Part shown: positions 1-11,026 of the stretch, piece after piece
Numbering within the stretch: the stretch's first letter is position 1
Layout of the letters: the number at the start of each line of letters is the position of its first letter
NCBI RefSeq assembly: GCF_028640845.1
Contig: NC_080543.1
Location: forward strand, 3,835,459-3,899,458
From: Ahaetulla prasina
Lineage: Eukaryota > Chordata > Lepidosauria > Squamata > Colubridae
DNA: 64,000 nt
Direction of reading: 5' to 3'
Position numbers and translations under genes: made by a program
Notes under the pieces: model-generated
Database searches by the model: none
What the model was told of the DNA's origin: nothing
What the model saw: only the letters and a program-made list of their open reading frames with translations

Positions 1-95
1 CTGTTTCTGGTGCTCCCCGCACTCACACACGCGCTCCCGTTTCGGCCCTCAGTGCCGAAAAGGTTCGCCAACACTGGCGTAGGGTCTCCTACTTT

Positions 96-235
96 AGCAG
101 GGGGGCTGGACTAGAGGACCTCCGAGGTCCCTTCCAACTCTGTGATTCTGTTTTGAGGAGGAAGGAACTAATGCTCAAGCAAGGGGGTTGGACTAGAAGA
201 TCTCCAAGGTCCCTTCCAACTCTGTTATTCTTTTA
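96..235 (+). mobile_element. CR1-type LINE 3' tails (two fragments)
   Basis: Two short stretches read GGTCCCTTCCAACTCTG followed by (T)ATTCT-like ends, the hallmark of sauropsid CR1 3' termini. The flanks 1-95 and 236-429 show nothing I recognise. Confidence 0.6.
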
Positions 236-429
236 AATCAAGCCATCTCATCCAGGTCAAGAAGTTAGCCCATGCAGATGATTTTAGAAATAAAGACATC
301 TTTGGCTTTTAGACGCAACTACCATGTTTCTGCGCACAGGGAATTCCTGCAAATCGCCAGTTTATTATCACGATAATAATTTTGTTTTGCTGGCTTTTTG
401 AAATAGCCGCACCTTTGCCATTTTAGTAG

Positions 430-810
430 AGGTAGTCCTCGACTTACAACCGTTCGTTTAGCGACCATTCAAGGTTACAACGGCCTTGGAAAAAAAGGGA
501 CTTGTGATCCCTCTTCACACTTAACGACCGTTGTACCATCCCCATGGTCCCACGATCAAAATTCGGACACAGCTGACTCATAAATACGACGCTTGCCGTG
601 TCCCTGGGGTCACGTGATCCCCTTTTGCGACCTTCTGACCAGCCAGGTTCCCTTAAACCCCCGGGCGGCTAACTTATCAACTGCACCGATTCGCTTAACA
701 ACGGTGGCAGGAATGGTCGTCAAACAGGACAAAAGTCGCTTGAGCAAATACCTCGCGTAACACTGGAAAATGTTTTGGGCTCCTTTGCGGTCGTAAGTCG
801 AGGACTACCT
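430..810. mobile_element. Nonautonomous DNA transposon with 22-bp terminal inverted repeats
   Basis: The left end AGGTAGTCCTCGACTTAC (430 onward) is mirrored by the right end 789-810. AGTAG is repeated directly at both borders (425-429 and 811-815), a candidate target-site duplication. No coding capacity. Fragments of the same family recur at 21.42, 23.51, 29.91, 40.59, 60.5 and 61.35 kb. Confidence 0.65.
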
Positions 811-845
811 AGTAGATGCTTTAAAGCAATATGGCGCCCAACTTT

Positions 846-940
846 GGCCACTTTTAAGAGCTGCGGACTTCAACTCCCAGAATTCCCCGGGTGGGGAGTG
901 GGCTGTCCGCAGCTCTTAAAGGGGCCACGGTTTGGAGACT
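846..940. mobile_element. Palindromic hAT-like MITE relic
   Basis: Degenerate member of the family seen intact at 54581-54715: an ACTTCAACTCCCAGAATTCC arm followed by an imperfect reverse complement that ends in a GCTCTTAAAG-type segment. Confidence 0.5.
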
Positions 941-1225
941 CCTCCTGCTCTTCCCGTGAAGAATTCGGCCAGGTTTCGAGACCGGGTTTTAGGTGTGAGA
1001 TGTTCCTCTTTCGTTTTAGGACATATTTCATACCTGCCTGTGCAAGATAGTTTGTTGGCACAAAGAAGACAGAAGCCAAAAATTATTAAGACAGGAGGTT
1101 CGAATTTTCTACTTCCTTTGTGCTGCGAGAACTCGCTGTCTGAATTTCCCAGCACCTGCTGCTCCTGCTGTGTGGCTTTCTCTCTGCCCTTGGTTGTTCC
1201 ACAATTATTATTATCATCATCATCA

Positions 1226-1284
<59 letters not shown>

Positions 1285-1795
1285 TGGGGGAGATACTCAG
1301 GAATTTGGGTTGGAATGCTGCTCTCCCTCCCTCCCTCGTCCCTTTCACACGTTCCCTTCCTTTCGATAAGGAATCACGTGCCAAAGATAACGGTTGTCGC
1401 ATCTCCTTTCTCGATGGGCGAGTTCGGGATGTGAGAACCAAGCTGTCCCTAGCTGCACACCGAGACTCCATTGCATGTGCTTGACGGGTGGGGAGTGGGT
1501 GGGTGGGGTAGGGTGGGTGGGTCTAAAACCCCCACTTTTTTCTTGGGGGTATAAATGCATGGACCGGGTTGGTAAGTACGTCGGGATTTCCGCACAAACC
1601 CTTTGGTGTTGTTTCCCGATCTGTTGCGACTTTGGGGCACACGCCACCCTGCGGAAGGGAAGAGATTGGATCTCTCGAGCGTTAAGGCTGCCCAGATGAT
1701 CTTTCTCGCCTGTGGCCAGAAAGGATCCCTTCTGCGGCTTCTAAAATGACTCGTTAATGTGTCACAGATCTCTCAGTTGGATTGAAAGAAACCCA
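941..1795 (+). other. FCHSD2 intron, mostly unassigned, with (ATT)n
   Basis: No gene seen. A trinucleotide run of ATT with some ATC units occupies about 1205-1284. The short open frames here are interrupted by the microsatellite and show no protein features. Confidence 0.5.
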
Positions 1796-1804
1796 ATTTT
1801 AATC

Positions 1805-2604
1805 TTGCAAGTCCTTCCCTCTCCTCTCCTCTCCTCCCTTCTCTCCTCTCCTCTTCTTTCCTCCCTCCCTCCCTTTTTCTTTCTTTCTTTCTCCCTCTCT
1901 ATCTTCCTTCCTCCGTCTTTCCTTCCTTCCTTCCCTTTCTTTTTCTTTCTCTCTCTCTCCCTCTCTTTCTGTGTCTATCTCTTCTTTCTTTTTTCTCATT
2001 TTCATTCTTTCTTTTCCTTCCCTCCATCCCTCCTGTGACCTTTCCTTCCTTCCTTCCTCCCCTCCTCCCCTCCTCTCCTGTTTCTCCGTCCCTGCCCTTT
2101 TCTTTCTCTCTCCCTCTCTTTCTTTCCTTCCTTCCTTCCTTCTTTCTTTCCTTTTCTTTGTTTCTCTCTCTCTCTCTTTCTTTCTGTGTCTCTCTCTTCT
2201 TTCTTTCTTTCTCATTTTCATTCTTTCTTTTCCTTCCCTCCATCCCTCCCATGGCCTTTCCTTCCTTCCTTCCTCCCCTCCTCTCCTGTTTCTCCCTCCC
2301 TGCCCCTTTCTTTCTCTCCCTCTCTTTCTTTCTTTCTTTTTTCTTTCTTTCTTTCTTTCCTTCCTTCCTTCCTTCCTTCCTTCTTTTTTTCTTTCCTTTT
2401 CTTTGTTTCTCTCTCTCTCTCTTTCTTTCTGTGTCTCTCTCTTCTTTCTTTCTTTCTCATTTTCATTCTTTCTTTTCCTTCCCTCGATCCCTCCCATGGC
2501 CTTTCCTTCCTTCCTCTCCTCCCCTCCTCTCCTGTTTCTCCCTTCCTGCCCTTTTCTTTCTCTCTCCATGTCCTTTCCTTCTTTTCTTTCTCTTCCTTCC
2601 TTCC

Positions 2605-2639
<35 letters not shown>

Positions 2640-2642
2640 CCC

Positions 2643-2677
<35 letters not shown>

Positions 2678-2702
2678 TTCCCTCCCTCCCTTTCTCCCTC
2701 CC
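1805..2702 (+). repeat. Pyrimidine-rich minisatellite upstream of duplicated exon
   Basis: Almost pure C/T on the coding strand. A longer unit is visible from landmarks such as CATCCCTCC followed by TGGCCTTTCC near 2026, 2238 and 2489, a period of roughly 0.21-0.25 kb, with TTCC, TTTC and CT runs between. The long Ser/Leu/Phe/Pro frames here are low-complexity artefacts. Confidence 0.85.
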
Positions 2703-2991
2703 TGTTGTTTTCCCAAAAAAAGGACAAACTGTTCAGTTTTCCATTCCCCTCCTCCTTTTCCAGCCACCAAGGTCGTGAACAAACAAGGCTTTTCCTGTGT
2801 TTGACATTGTCTTGTTATTCGGAACTGCAGATAGCAAGAAACTGGGAAAAGCTTTTGTTTAGAGGGCCGGAAAATAATAATAATATTAATATAAAAAAAA
2901 AGAAATCAGGCGATTCTGGAAAGAGCAGAGGGATTTTGTCCAAGAAATCCACCCCTTCACGCTCTTCCTGTTTTCCGTGTCTGTATTTCAG

Positions 2992-3108
2992 AGTCGGCAA
3001 CTGGAATCTGAGACGGGGACGACCGAAGAGCACAGCTTGAACAAGGAAGCCAGAAAGTGGGCGACTCGCGTCGCCCGGGAGCACAAGAACATCGTCCACA
3101 GCCAGCGG
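2992..3108 (+). CDS. FCHSD2: FCHSD2 linker exon, copy A
   Basis: A 39-codon, phase 0-0 exon with acceptor TATTTCAG and donor GTAAGT. It encodes the segment beginning SRQLESETGTTEEHS and ending VAREHKNIVHSQR, which matches the helical region just after the F-BAR domain of FCHSD2. The following exon in frame continues TLDELECHGPVA, as in the family. Because the phase is 0-0, inclusion of copy A, copy B or both keeps the frame. Confidence 0.92.
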
Positions 3109-3870
3109 GTAAGTCGGTGCAGGCAGGGGATGCTGGGATTGGAAGTCCAGCTTCTATGCAAGGCATCAGGCTGAAGACTGACAAGGAAGTGAAAGAGTTT
3201 GCCTCGAAGAGACTCGCAATCAAACCCTGATTAGCCAAGAAAACTCAGATGACTTTGGTCCCTACCTTCCTACCTTCTCTCCTCTTCTTCCTTCCTTTCT
3301 TCTTCCTTCCTTCCATTTCTCTCCTCTCTTCTTCCTTCCTTCCTCACACTCTTCCTTTTTTCTTTCTTCCTTCCTTCCCTTCCTTTCTTCTCCTCTCCTC
3401 ACTTCCTTTCTTCCCCCACCTCTCTTCTCCACACTCTCTTCCCTTCTTCCTTCCCTTCCTCTCTCCTTCCTTCCTTCCTTTTCCACACTCTTACTTTTTT
3501 CCTTCTCCACACTTTTTCTTCCTTCCTTCCTTCCTTTCTTCTCCTCTCTCTCTCTCTCTCTCCTCCCTCCTTTCTCCCTCCTGTTGTTTTCCCAAAAAAA
3601 GGACAAACTGTTCAGTTTTCCATTCCCCTCCTCCTTTTCCAGCCACCAAGGTCGTGAACAAACAAGGCTTTTCCTGTGTTTGACATTGTCTTGTTATTCG
3701 GAACTGCAGATAGCAAGAAACTGGGAAAAGCTTTTGTTTAGAGGGCCGGAAAATAATAATAATATTAATTTTTAAAAAAAGAAATCAGGCGATTCTGGAA
3801 AGAGCAGAGGGATTTTGTCCAAGAAATCCACCCCTTCACGCTCTTCCTGTTTTCCGTGTCTGTATTTCAG

Positions 3871-3987
3871 AGTCGGCAACTGGAATCTGAGACGGGGACG
3901 ACCGAAGAGCACAGCTTGAACAAGGAAGCCAGAAAGTGGGCGACTCGCGTCGCCCGGGAGCACAAGAACATCGTCCACAGCCAGCGG
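3871..3987 (+). CDS. FCHSD2: FCHSD2 linker exon, copy B (duplicate)
   Basis: Identical in sequence and splice signals to 2992-3108 and 879 bp downstream. If both are spliced in, the protein gains an extra 39 residues in frame in its helical linker; mutually exclusive use would leave the protein unchanged. No disabling change is visible. It could be a false duplication in the assembly. Confidence 0.75.
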
Positions 3988-4136
3988 GTAAGTCGGTGCA
4001 GGCAGGGGATGCTGGGATTGGAAGTCCAGCTTCTATGCAAGGCATCAGGCTGAAGACTGACAAGGAAGTGAAAGAGTTTGCCTCGAAGAGACTCGCAATC
4101 AAACCCTGATTAGCCAAGAAAACTCAGATGACTTTG

Positions 4137-4836
4137 GTCCCTACCTTCCTTCCTTCTCCTCTCCTCTTCTTCCTTCCTTTCTTCTTCCTTCCTTCCTTCC
4201 ATTTCTCTCCTCTCTTCTTCCTTCCTTCCTCACACTCTTCCTTTTTTCTTTCTTCCTTCCTTCCCTTCCTTTCTTCTCCTCTCCTCACTTCCTTTCTTCC
4301 CCCACCTCTCTTCTCCACACTCTCTTCCCTTCTTCCTTCCCTTCCTCTCTCCTTCCTTCCTTCCTTTTCCACACTCTTACTTTTTTCCTTCTCCACACTT
4401 TTCTTCCTTCCTTCCTTCCTTTCTTCTCCTCTCCTCTTCTTCCTTCCTTCCTTCTCCACACTCTTCCCCTTCCTTCTCCACACTCTTCCTTCCTTCCTTA
4501 CACTCTTCCTTTCTTCTTCCTTCCTCTCCTCTCCTCTCTTCCTTTCTTCCCCCCTCCCTTCCCCTTCCTCTCTTCTCCACACTCTCTTCCCTTCTTCCTT
4601 CCCTTCCTCTCTCCTTCCTTCCTTCTCCACACTCTTCCTTTCTTCTTCGTTCCTTCCCTTTCTCTCCTCTCCTCTCTTCCTTCCTTCCTTCTTTTCCTGT
4701 CTCCTTCCTTCCTTCTCCACATTCTTTCTTTCTTCTTCCCTTCTTTTCTCCACTCCCCTCCCCTCCCCTCCCTTCCCTTCCTCTCTTCTCCACAATCTCT
4801 TCCCTCCTTCCCTCCCTCCCTCCCTTCCTTCCTAGA
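4137..4836 (+). repeat. Pyrimidine-rich minisatellite
   Basis: C/T-rich DNA with recurring CTCCACACTCTTCC-like units and TTCC runs. The first 290 bases repeat 3258-3548 as part of the 879-bp duplication; the rest is extra expansion. It precedes the next exon by about 0.28 kb. Confidence 0.8.
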
Positions 4837-5120
4837 CCGAGGAGACCCAAGTTACAATCCCCTTCCAGCCATTGGAGGTCCTTGGAAAATTCTAGGCCTG
4901 CCCCCCCCTCCTTTCTCTCAGCCCAGCCCCCCATTCCCTGGCTTCTTGCGCTCTTGTGGGGGGTGGTGGGGGGAGGAAGTCCCAAAGACCAGCACGTATC
5001 TCGAACTCCTAGAGTTCGAAAAAGGAACGCCAGCTTAAGAAGCGAACGATCCATTTTCGAATCTCTTCGGATTTCCTCTCTTGAAATGCTAAATGTTTTT
5101 CTGCTCCCTTTTTTCGGCAG

Positions 5121-5225
5121 ACCCTGGACGAGCTGGAGTGCCACGGGCCGGTGGCCACCGAACAGAACCGAGTGGAGCTGGAGCAGAAGATCGACGAAAC
5201 CAGGGAGAACATTCGCAAAGCCGAG
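5121..5225 (+). CDS. FCHSD2: FCHSD2 exon, coiled-coil linker
   Basis: 35 codons, phase 0-0, acceptor TTTTCGGCAG and donor GTAAGA. Encodes TLDELECHGPVATEQ onward to ENIRKAE, a charged helical segment that continues directly into IIKLKAEARL of the exon at 21064. The intron that follows is about 15.8 kb and includes the giant C/T tract. Confidence 0.93.
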
Positions 5226-5270
5226 GTAAGAACTGGCTTCTGGGTGCCACTGTTGATCGGTTGGTTAGAC

Positions 5271-5522
5271 CAGGGGGTCTCCAACCTTGGTCCCTTTAAG
5301 ACTTGTGGACTTCAACGCCCAGAAGACCTCCTTCATTCCTGAAGAATCCTGGGAGTTGACCTCCACAAGTCCTAAGGTTGCCAAGAGCAGGGGTCTTCAA
5401 CCTTGGTCCCTTTAAGACTTGTGGACTTCAACTCCCAGAGTCCCTCAGCCAGCAAAGCTGGCTGAGGAGCTCTGGGAGTTGAAGTCCACAAGTCTTAAAG
5501 GGACCGAGGTTGGAGACCCCTG
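5271..5522. mobile_element. Expanded palindromic hAT-like MITE with exact 8-bp duplication
   Basis: Begins CAGGGGGTCTCCAACCTTGG and ends with its reverse complement. GGTTAGAC flanks both sides exactly (5263-5270, 5523-5530), the 8-bp target-site length of hAT elements. Inside are three or four arms of the same family in both orientations, so the element has grown internally since insertion. Confidence 0.8.
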
Positions 5523-5530
5523 GGTTAGAC

Positions 5531-6084
5531 CCTCAATGCAATTTTACAGCAGGGACTTTTCCCTTTTTCTTCCTTTGCGTTCCCACTTTTTCCCCCTCCC
5601 TCTCATTTTGCTTTGTACTTTTATATTTTGGTAAACTTAAAATAAACAACGTGGAACCTAAAAAAAAAAAAAGAGAAAAAAATCTTCAGCAGGACCCCAC
5701 CTCCCTTTGGGCTGCATCCTTGACGTTTCTGGCTGTGGTTGTTGTGGTTGTTTTAAATGACACACAAGCTCTTAATTTTTTGCATTCCTTTCCTCCTGCT
5801 TTAAACGGGTAAGGATTTATGGCAGCGGTTTCTCAACTTTCCTGGCCGGCAGGATTCTGGGAGTTGAAGTCTCACCCATCTGAACCAGTCGCCAAGGTGG
5901 AGAAGCGGTAGATTGATTGTCAAGGTTTCTTTCTTCCTTCTGGGAGAAGGAACAGCAAGACAGCGAGAAATAGAATTTGGCTGACTCTCCGGGGAGTGGA
6001 AAACACAATTTCTCAGATAAAATGTGTGATCTGCAAAGGTTCCCTGGGAGACTATTTATAGGGAACTGAGATATCACGTTTGTG
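5531..6084 (+). other. FCHSD2 intron, unassigned
   Basis: No gene seen. An A-run near 5660 and a short MITE arm near 5845-5872 are the only recognisable items. Confidence 0.5.
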
Positions 6085-6766
6085 ACAAGCCAACAGTTTT
6101 TCTCTCTCTCCTCCCTCCTCCCTCTCTCTTTCTTCTCGTTTTCTTGCTTTCTCACTCCTCTCTCTTTTTCACTTCTCTTTCTCTCTCGTTCTCTCTTTCT
6201 CGCTCTCACTTTCTCTCCTTTTTCCCTTCTCTCTCTCTCTCTCATTTTCCTCTCACTTTCTCTCTCCTCTCATTCTCTCTTTCTTTCTCTTTCTCTTTCT
6301 CCCTTCTCTCTCTCTCTCTGTTTTTCTCTTCTCTCTTTCTCTCCTCTCATTCTTCCTTCTCTCTTCTCTTTCTCTCCTTCTCTCTCCTCTCATTCTCTTT
6401 CTCTCTCTCTCTCTCTCTGTCTTTTCTCTCTTCTCTCTTTCTCTCCTCTCATTCTTCCTTCTCTCTTCTCTTCTCTCCTTCTCTCTCTCTCATTCTCTCT
6501 TCTCTCTCTCTCTCTCTCTCTGTGTCTTTTCTCTCTTCTCTCTCTCCTCTCATTCTTTCTTCTCTCTTCTCTTCTTCTTTCCCTTTCTCTCCTCTCATTC
6601 TCTTTCTCTCTCCTCTCTTTTTTCCTTTTTCTCACTTCTCTCTCTCTTTCCCTTCCTCTTTCTCTCTCTTTTGCTTTCATTCTCTTGTCTCCCTCTTTTC
6701 CTTTCTCTTTTTTCCTCCCTTCTCTCTCTCTCTCTGTCTCTCTTCCTCCCTCCCTCTCTCCCCAAG
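6085..6766 (+). repeat. CT-rich microsatellite/minisatellite
   Basis: About 0.7 kb dominated by TCTC and TTTC with recurring CTCCTCTCATTCT units on the + strand. Open frames across it are low-complexity artefacts. 6767-7013 beyond it is unassigned intron. Confidence 0.85.
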
Positions 6767-7170
6767 CATTTCCTGGATCACATTCTCTTTTTTGAGAATT
6801 GTGCCAGGGTCTCTGACTCCCATCTACTCCCAACAAAATGTAGGTATTTAAGGCTACATTTGGCTGCCACCTATAGCTGCCAGTTGCATTTTACATGCCA
6901 GGTGTGCGGCTTGAGCTTTTACGTATGGAAGGATGATCGCAGAAGTGCAAGGAAGGCCACCATACAGTTCTTGTAGGTAGATTAACAGCTGTGTCACAGC
7001 AGTGGGTTTCACTTATCTTCGAAACCGTGAGCACTCGCACGGCGCTTCTGTGCATGCACAGAACCAGGACTGAAACGCTCCCGGTTCGGACCGGATCAGC
7101 TGATCTGGTAGCAATGGTGGCAGTTGGTTCGGAGAACCGTTAGCAAAAATCCATTTCCTGCTTTTGAGCG

Positions 7171-7835
7171 AATAGAATAGAATAGAATAGAATAGAATTT
7201 TTATTGGCCAAGTGTGATTGGACACACAAGGAATTTGTCTTGGTGCATATGCTCTCAGTGTACATAAAAGAAAAGATACCTTCATCAAGGTACAACATTT
7301 ACAACACAATTGATGATCAATATATCAATATAAATCATAAGGATTGCCAGCAACAAGTTATAGTCATACAGTCATAAATGGAAAGAGATTGGTGATGGGA
7401 ACGATGAGAAGATTAATATTAGTGCAGATTCAGTAAATAGTCTGACAGTGTTGATGGAATTATTTGTTTAGCAGAGTGATGGCCTTCGGGAAAAAACTGT
7501 TCTTGTGTCTAGTTGTTCCGGTGTGCAGTGCTCTATAGCGTCGTTTTGAGGGTAGGAGTTGAAACAGTTTATGTCCAGGATGCGAGGGGTCTGTAAATAT
7601 TTTCACGGCCCTCTTCTTGATTCGTGCAGTATACAGGTCCTCAATGGAAGGCAGGTTGGTAGCAATTATTTTTTCTGCAGTTCTAATGATCCTCTGAAGT
7701 CTGTGTTTTTCTTGTTAGGTTGCAGAACCAAACCAGACAGTTATAGAGGTGCAAATGACAGACTCAATAATTCCTCTATAGAACTGAATCAGCAGCTCCT
7801 TGGGCAGTTTGAGCTTACTGAGTTGGCAGCACAAC
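7171..7835 (-). mobile_element. CR1/L3-like LINE 3' end with (AATAG)n
   Basis: A short (AATAG)n run at 7171-7198 is followed by the reverse complement of the same LINE tail seen in + orientation at 52600-53245, including TGGCCAAGTGTGATTGGAC. The reverse-transcriptase C-terminus is broken. ACCGGTAGC-rich sequence on both sides (7085-7140 and 7850-7960) suggests insertion into an older hAT-like element. Confidence 0.75.
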
Positions 7836-8751
7836 TGATTGTCAGAAATACCAGTTCATCCGAACCGGTAGCATTTTTTTTTTACTACCAGTTTGGGCGA
7901 ACCGGTAGCATTTACTACTACCGGTTCTGGCGAACCGATCCGAACCGGTAGCATTTCACCCCTGCAACCGAGTAGTGTCAGTATGATTGAAAACACAATT
8001 GAGGGACCAACTGGTAGGAACAAATAAGGCGTACCTTTAAAGGCACGTCGCTATTAATGCTGTCTTCCCATGCAGGTTTTTCCGCAGTGGTGGCGCACGT
8101 AAGCGGAAAATAGCTTTTGCTCCCTTTAAAAATAAAAATGCTTTGAGTGTAAAATCCCCCTTCCAGATTTATTGGACTAAAATACCCGTATTTCTTCAGC
8201 ATTTATTATAGCTTGGCTGGGGCTCATAGGAGGTGTAATCAGACCTCCTGCAGAGGTCTGTTGCAAATTGGGAAAGACCGGTGGATGGATGAACGTGTCA
8301 CTTTTAGGGTAGCGCTCAGCTCATCCATATTTGCACCCAGTCCCATCCGCAATTGGTCCTCTGTTGGGTTTTTGGTTTTTTTTCTCTCCCTCCTTAAGCT
8401 TTGTGAGCTGGTTGTGGCACGGATTCCCTCTTACGTGGGCGAGGATCCTATTTATTCTGCCCTCCGTGGAAAAGTGTGCCCCCGTGGGAACGGCCTCCAA
8501 GGGGAGATCTCAAGTCACGTATTCCTACGCTTCAGCGATAAGCAATATTGAAAAATCGGCTCTGAGGTTAAAGTCATGTCTGGGCACTTTCCCAAGAAAA
8601 CTTCCTCTGACCTTTGCTCCTTGGTCCTCCCATGCATTCCCCCTGGGTCTAAAAGTAACCTAGTTTGCGTAGGGCAGTCCTGGGTCCCTGCGTAAAATAT
8701 GCGCTGACCAAGCGGTGGAATCTTTGTTCCTTGGTTCCAGGGCTCGCTTTT
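7836..8751 (+). other. FCHSD2 intron, mostly unassigned
   Basis: 7850-7965 is an ACCGGTAGC-rich transposon end. 7966-8751 shows no gene or repeat that I recognise; its open frames lack any known domain. Confidence 0.45.
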
Positions 8752-9328
8752 AGAATAGAATAGAATAGAATAGAATAGAATAGAATAGAATAGAATAGAA
8801 TAGAATAGAATAGAATAGAATAGAATAGAATAGAATAGAATAGAATAGAATTTTTTATTGGCCAAGTGTGATTGGACACACAAGGAATTTGTCTTGGTGC
8901 AGATGCTCTCAGTGTACATAAAAGAAAAGATACCTTCATCAAGGTACAACATTTACAACACAATTGATGGTCAATATATCAATATAAATCATAAGGATTG
9001 CCAGCAACAAGTTATAATCATACAGTCATAAGTGGAAAGAGATTGGTGATGGGAACGATGAGAAGATTAATAGTAGTGCAGATTCAGTAAATAGTTTGAC
9101 AGTGTTGAGGGAATTATTTGTTTAGCAGAGCGATGGCCTTCGGGAAAAAACTGTTCTTGTGTCTAGTTGTTCTGGTGTGCAGTGCTCTATAGCGTCGTTT
9201 TGAGGGTAGGAGTTGAAACAGTTTATGTCCTGGATGCGAGGGGTCTGTAAATATTTTCACGGCCCTCTTCTTGATTCGTGCAGTATACAGGTCCTCAATG
9301 GAAGGCAGGTTGGTAGCAATTATTTTTT
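8752..9328 (-). mobile_element. CR1/L3-like LINE 3' end with long (AATAG)n
   Basis: About 19 AATAG units (8752-8849) abut the LINE tail in reverse orientation, homologous to 7199-7680 and to the + copy at 52.7-53.2 kb. The microsatellite sits exactly at the LINE 3' terminus in all three copies. Confidence 0.8.
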
Positions 9329-9947
9329 ATGTTTTATATTTATATTTTTTATATTTTATTATATTTTAGCAGGAAAGCTTCCCATAGAATATGCGAGCAA
9401 AATTGTGGAGCCATTTTTGGCATATAAATCCATCTCATCCGTACGTGATTCCAGAACTTAGTCAAAAAAAAATGTTATGATTGTCCTTTGATTTTTCTTG
9501 ACACCATGGTCGGTGAAATCTTTTGAGTGGGTGGGAGCTGTGCGGTGGTCCTATTCCTGTCTGAAGGTCTGATCCCCGAGAAAGCCATCCAAGGACGTTA
9601 CGTGACATCCAAAGCAACTCCCTCACCCTGAAAGCCTGGCACTCGGGCACGATCAGCCATCGACCGGCACATAGAGATAAATGACATTTACACCCTGTGT
9701 CAAAAGAGGCAGCCGAAAAGCTAAATGAGGACGGTGCCTCCTTGCTAGCAGCCAGCACCCCAGCTAAGCTGTGATTGACACCAAGACCAACCGTCAAGCA
9801 GTGAACAATACCCCAATCAAGGAGCTATCAACTCAGAGCAACAGTCAAATAGTAAGCAACAGCCTAAAGAAGGAACGCTCCAGGAGAGTACCACCAACGT
9901 TGGCAGAGCAAGGCACTTGTATATAAAACGAGAGCAAACCCCACTCC
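9329..9947 (+). other. FCHSD2 intron, unassigned
   Basis: AT-rich 9329-9370, then sequence of normal complexity with no recognised gene. The last part, around 9900-9947, leads into the hammerhead-like repeat and may belong to that element. Confidence 0.4.
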
Positions 9948-10016
9948 CTTCTCATCCTGATGATGTTACCTAGTTGGGTAATGAAACATCTGCAAGAAAA
10001 GAACCAAACCCAGAGA

Positions 10017-10249
10017 GTTTTTCTTCCTGCCTACCTGCCTTTGCTATAAAAAGATTGGCTTTCCTGGAGATAGATAGATAGATAGATAGATTTTTTTTTA
10101 AAAAGACTTAAGTGCCCAAAGTGGGGATTTTTGGTTTGTTTATTTTTTAAAGTAAAATCTAACATTGCAAGACAAAAAAAAAAAAAACCAGTTTTTTCCG
10201 CTTTTATATTCTCATCTATGTTTCCTATGCTCTTCTTCCCTTTCCCTTT
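10017..10249 (+). repeat. Segment paralogous to 22727-23480
   Basis: TTCTTCCTGCCTACC, a GCTATAAAAAGATTGG block, a short GATA run, then ACTTAAG and CCCAAAGTGGGG recur in the same order at 22727-22790 and 23310-23480. In the other copy the GATA run has expanded and a 289-bp inverted repeat lies between the halves. Confidence 0.7.
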
Positions 10250-10845
10250 TTTTAAATTTTGTCACAACAGTATATACAAACATCAACATAAACAATAATT
10301 CATCATGAGAGAAAAAGTATATATAAGTAAAGGTATGCATATAATACTATAATGAAGAGAACAATAGGACAGGAACGGTAGGCACTTTTGTGCTCTTATG
10401 CACGCCCCTTATAGTCCTCTTAGGAATGGGGTGAGGTCAATAGTAGACAGTTTTTGGTTGAAGATTTTGGGATTTTGAGTAGAGATTATAGAGTCAGGTA
10501 GTGCATTTCCAAGCGTTAATAACTCTGTTACAAAAGTCATATTTTCTGCAATCAAGTTTGAAGTGGTTAACATTAAGTTTGAATCTATTGTTTGCTCTTG
10601 TTATACTGCGATTGAAGCTGAAGTAGTCTTTAACAGGAAGGACATTGCAATAGATGATTCTGTGTGTTAAACACAGGTCATGTCGGAGTCGGCGGAGTTC
10701 TAAGTTTTCTAATCCCAGGATTTCAAGCCTGGTGGTATAAGGTATTTTGTTGTTTTTGGAGGAGCGAAGAACTCTTCTAATAAAATATTTCTGGACGCGT
10801 TCGATAGTATTAATGTCAGAGATGTGGTGTGGGTTCCAGACGGAT
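10250..10845 (-). mobile_element. Non-LTR retrotransposon C-terminal fragment
   Basis: The reverse strand encodes a broken reverse-transcriptase tail with IERVQKYFIRRVL and LELRRLRHDLCLTHRI blocks, typical of CR1/L2/Rex-type LINE C-termini, then an AT-rich 3' region. Stops interrupt it. Confidence 0.65.
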
Positions 10846-10976
10846 GAGCAAACCCCACTCCCTTCTAGTCCTGATGATGTTACCTAGTTGGGTAATGAAA
10901 CATCTGCAAGAAAAGAACCAAACCCAGAGAGCATCAAGGACTCCACAGTTGTTGTTGTTGTCCTCCTCCTCCCCCC

Positions 10977-11026
10977 TTCTTGTACTGATGATGTTACCTA
11001 GTTGGGTCACGAAACGTCTGCAAGAA
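10977..11026 (+). ncRNA. Best hammerhead-ribozyme-like motif (type I)
   Basis: Seen: stem I strands 10977-10984 and 11019-11026 pair over 8 bp (one G-U); core CUGAUGA 10985-10991; one extra U (10992); stem II 10993-10998 with 11005-11010 (5 of 6 pairs); GAAAC 11011-11015; GUC 11016-11018, so cleavage would fall after 11018. Helix III is only A-C/G-U with no loop, so it would need to act as a dimer with a neighbouring unit. The ACGU palindrome permits this. Known: hammerheads of this minimal kind occur in Penelope-like elements, and an extra base after A9 has precedent in a viroid hammerhead. Self-cleavage is inference. Confidence 0.45.

Larger units (their letters stand above)
2690..4447 (+). 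repeat. 879-bp tandem duplication containing an FCHSD2 exon
   Basis: Two near-identical units (about 2690-3568 and 3569-4447; borders blurred by C/T repeats). Landmarks are offset by 879 bp: acceptor AG 2990-2991 and 3869-3870, donor GT 3109-3110 and 3988-3989, and the flanking TTGTTTTCCC motif. The copies differ slightly before the acceptor (an A-run against T then A) and in C/T repeat length. Either a recent germline duplication or an assembly artefact. Confidence 0.9.
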
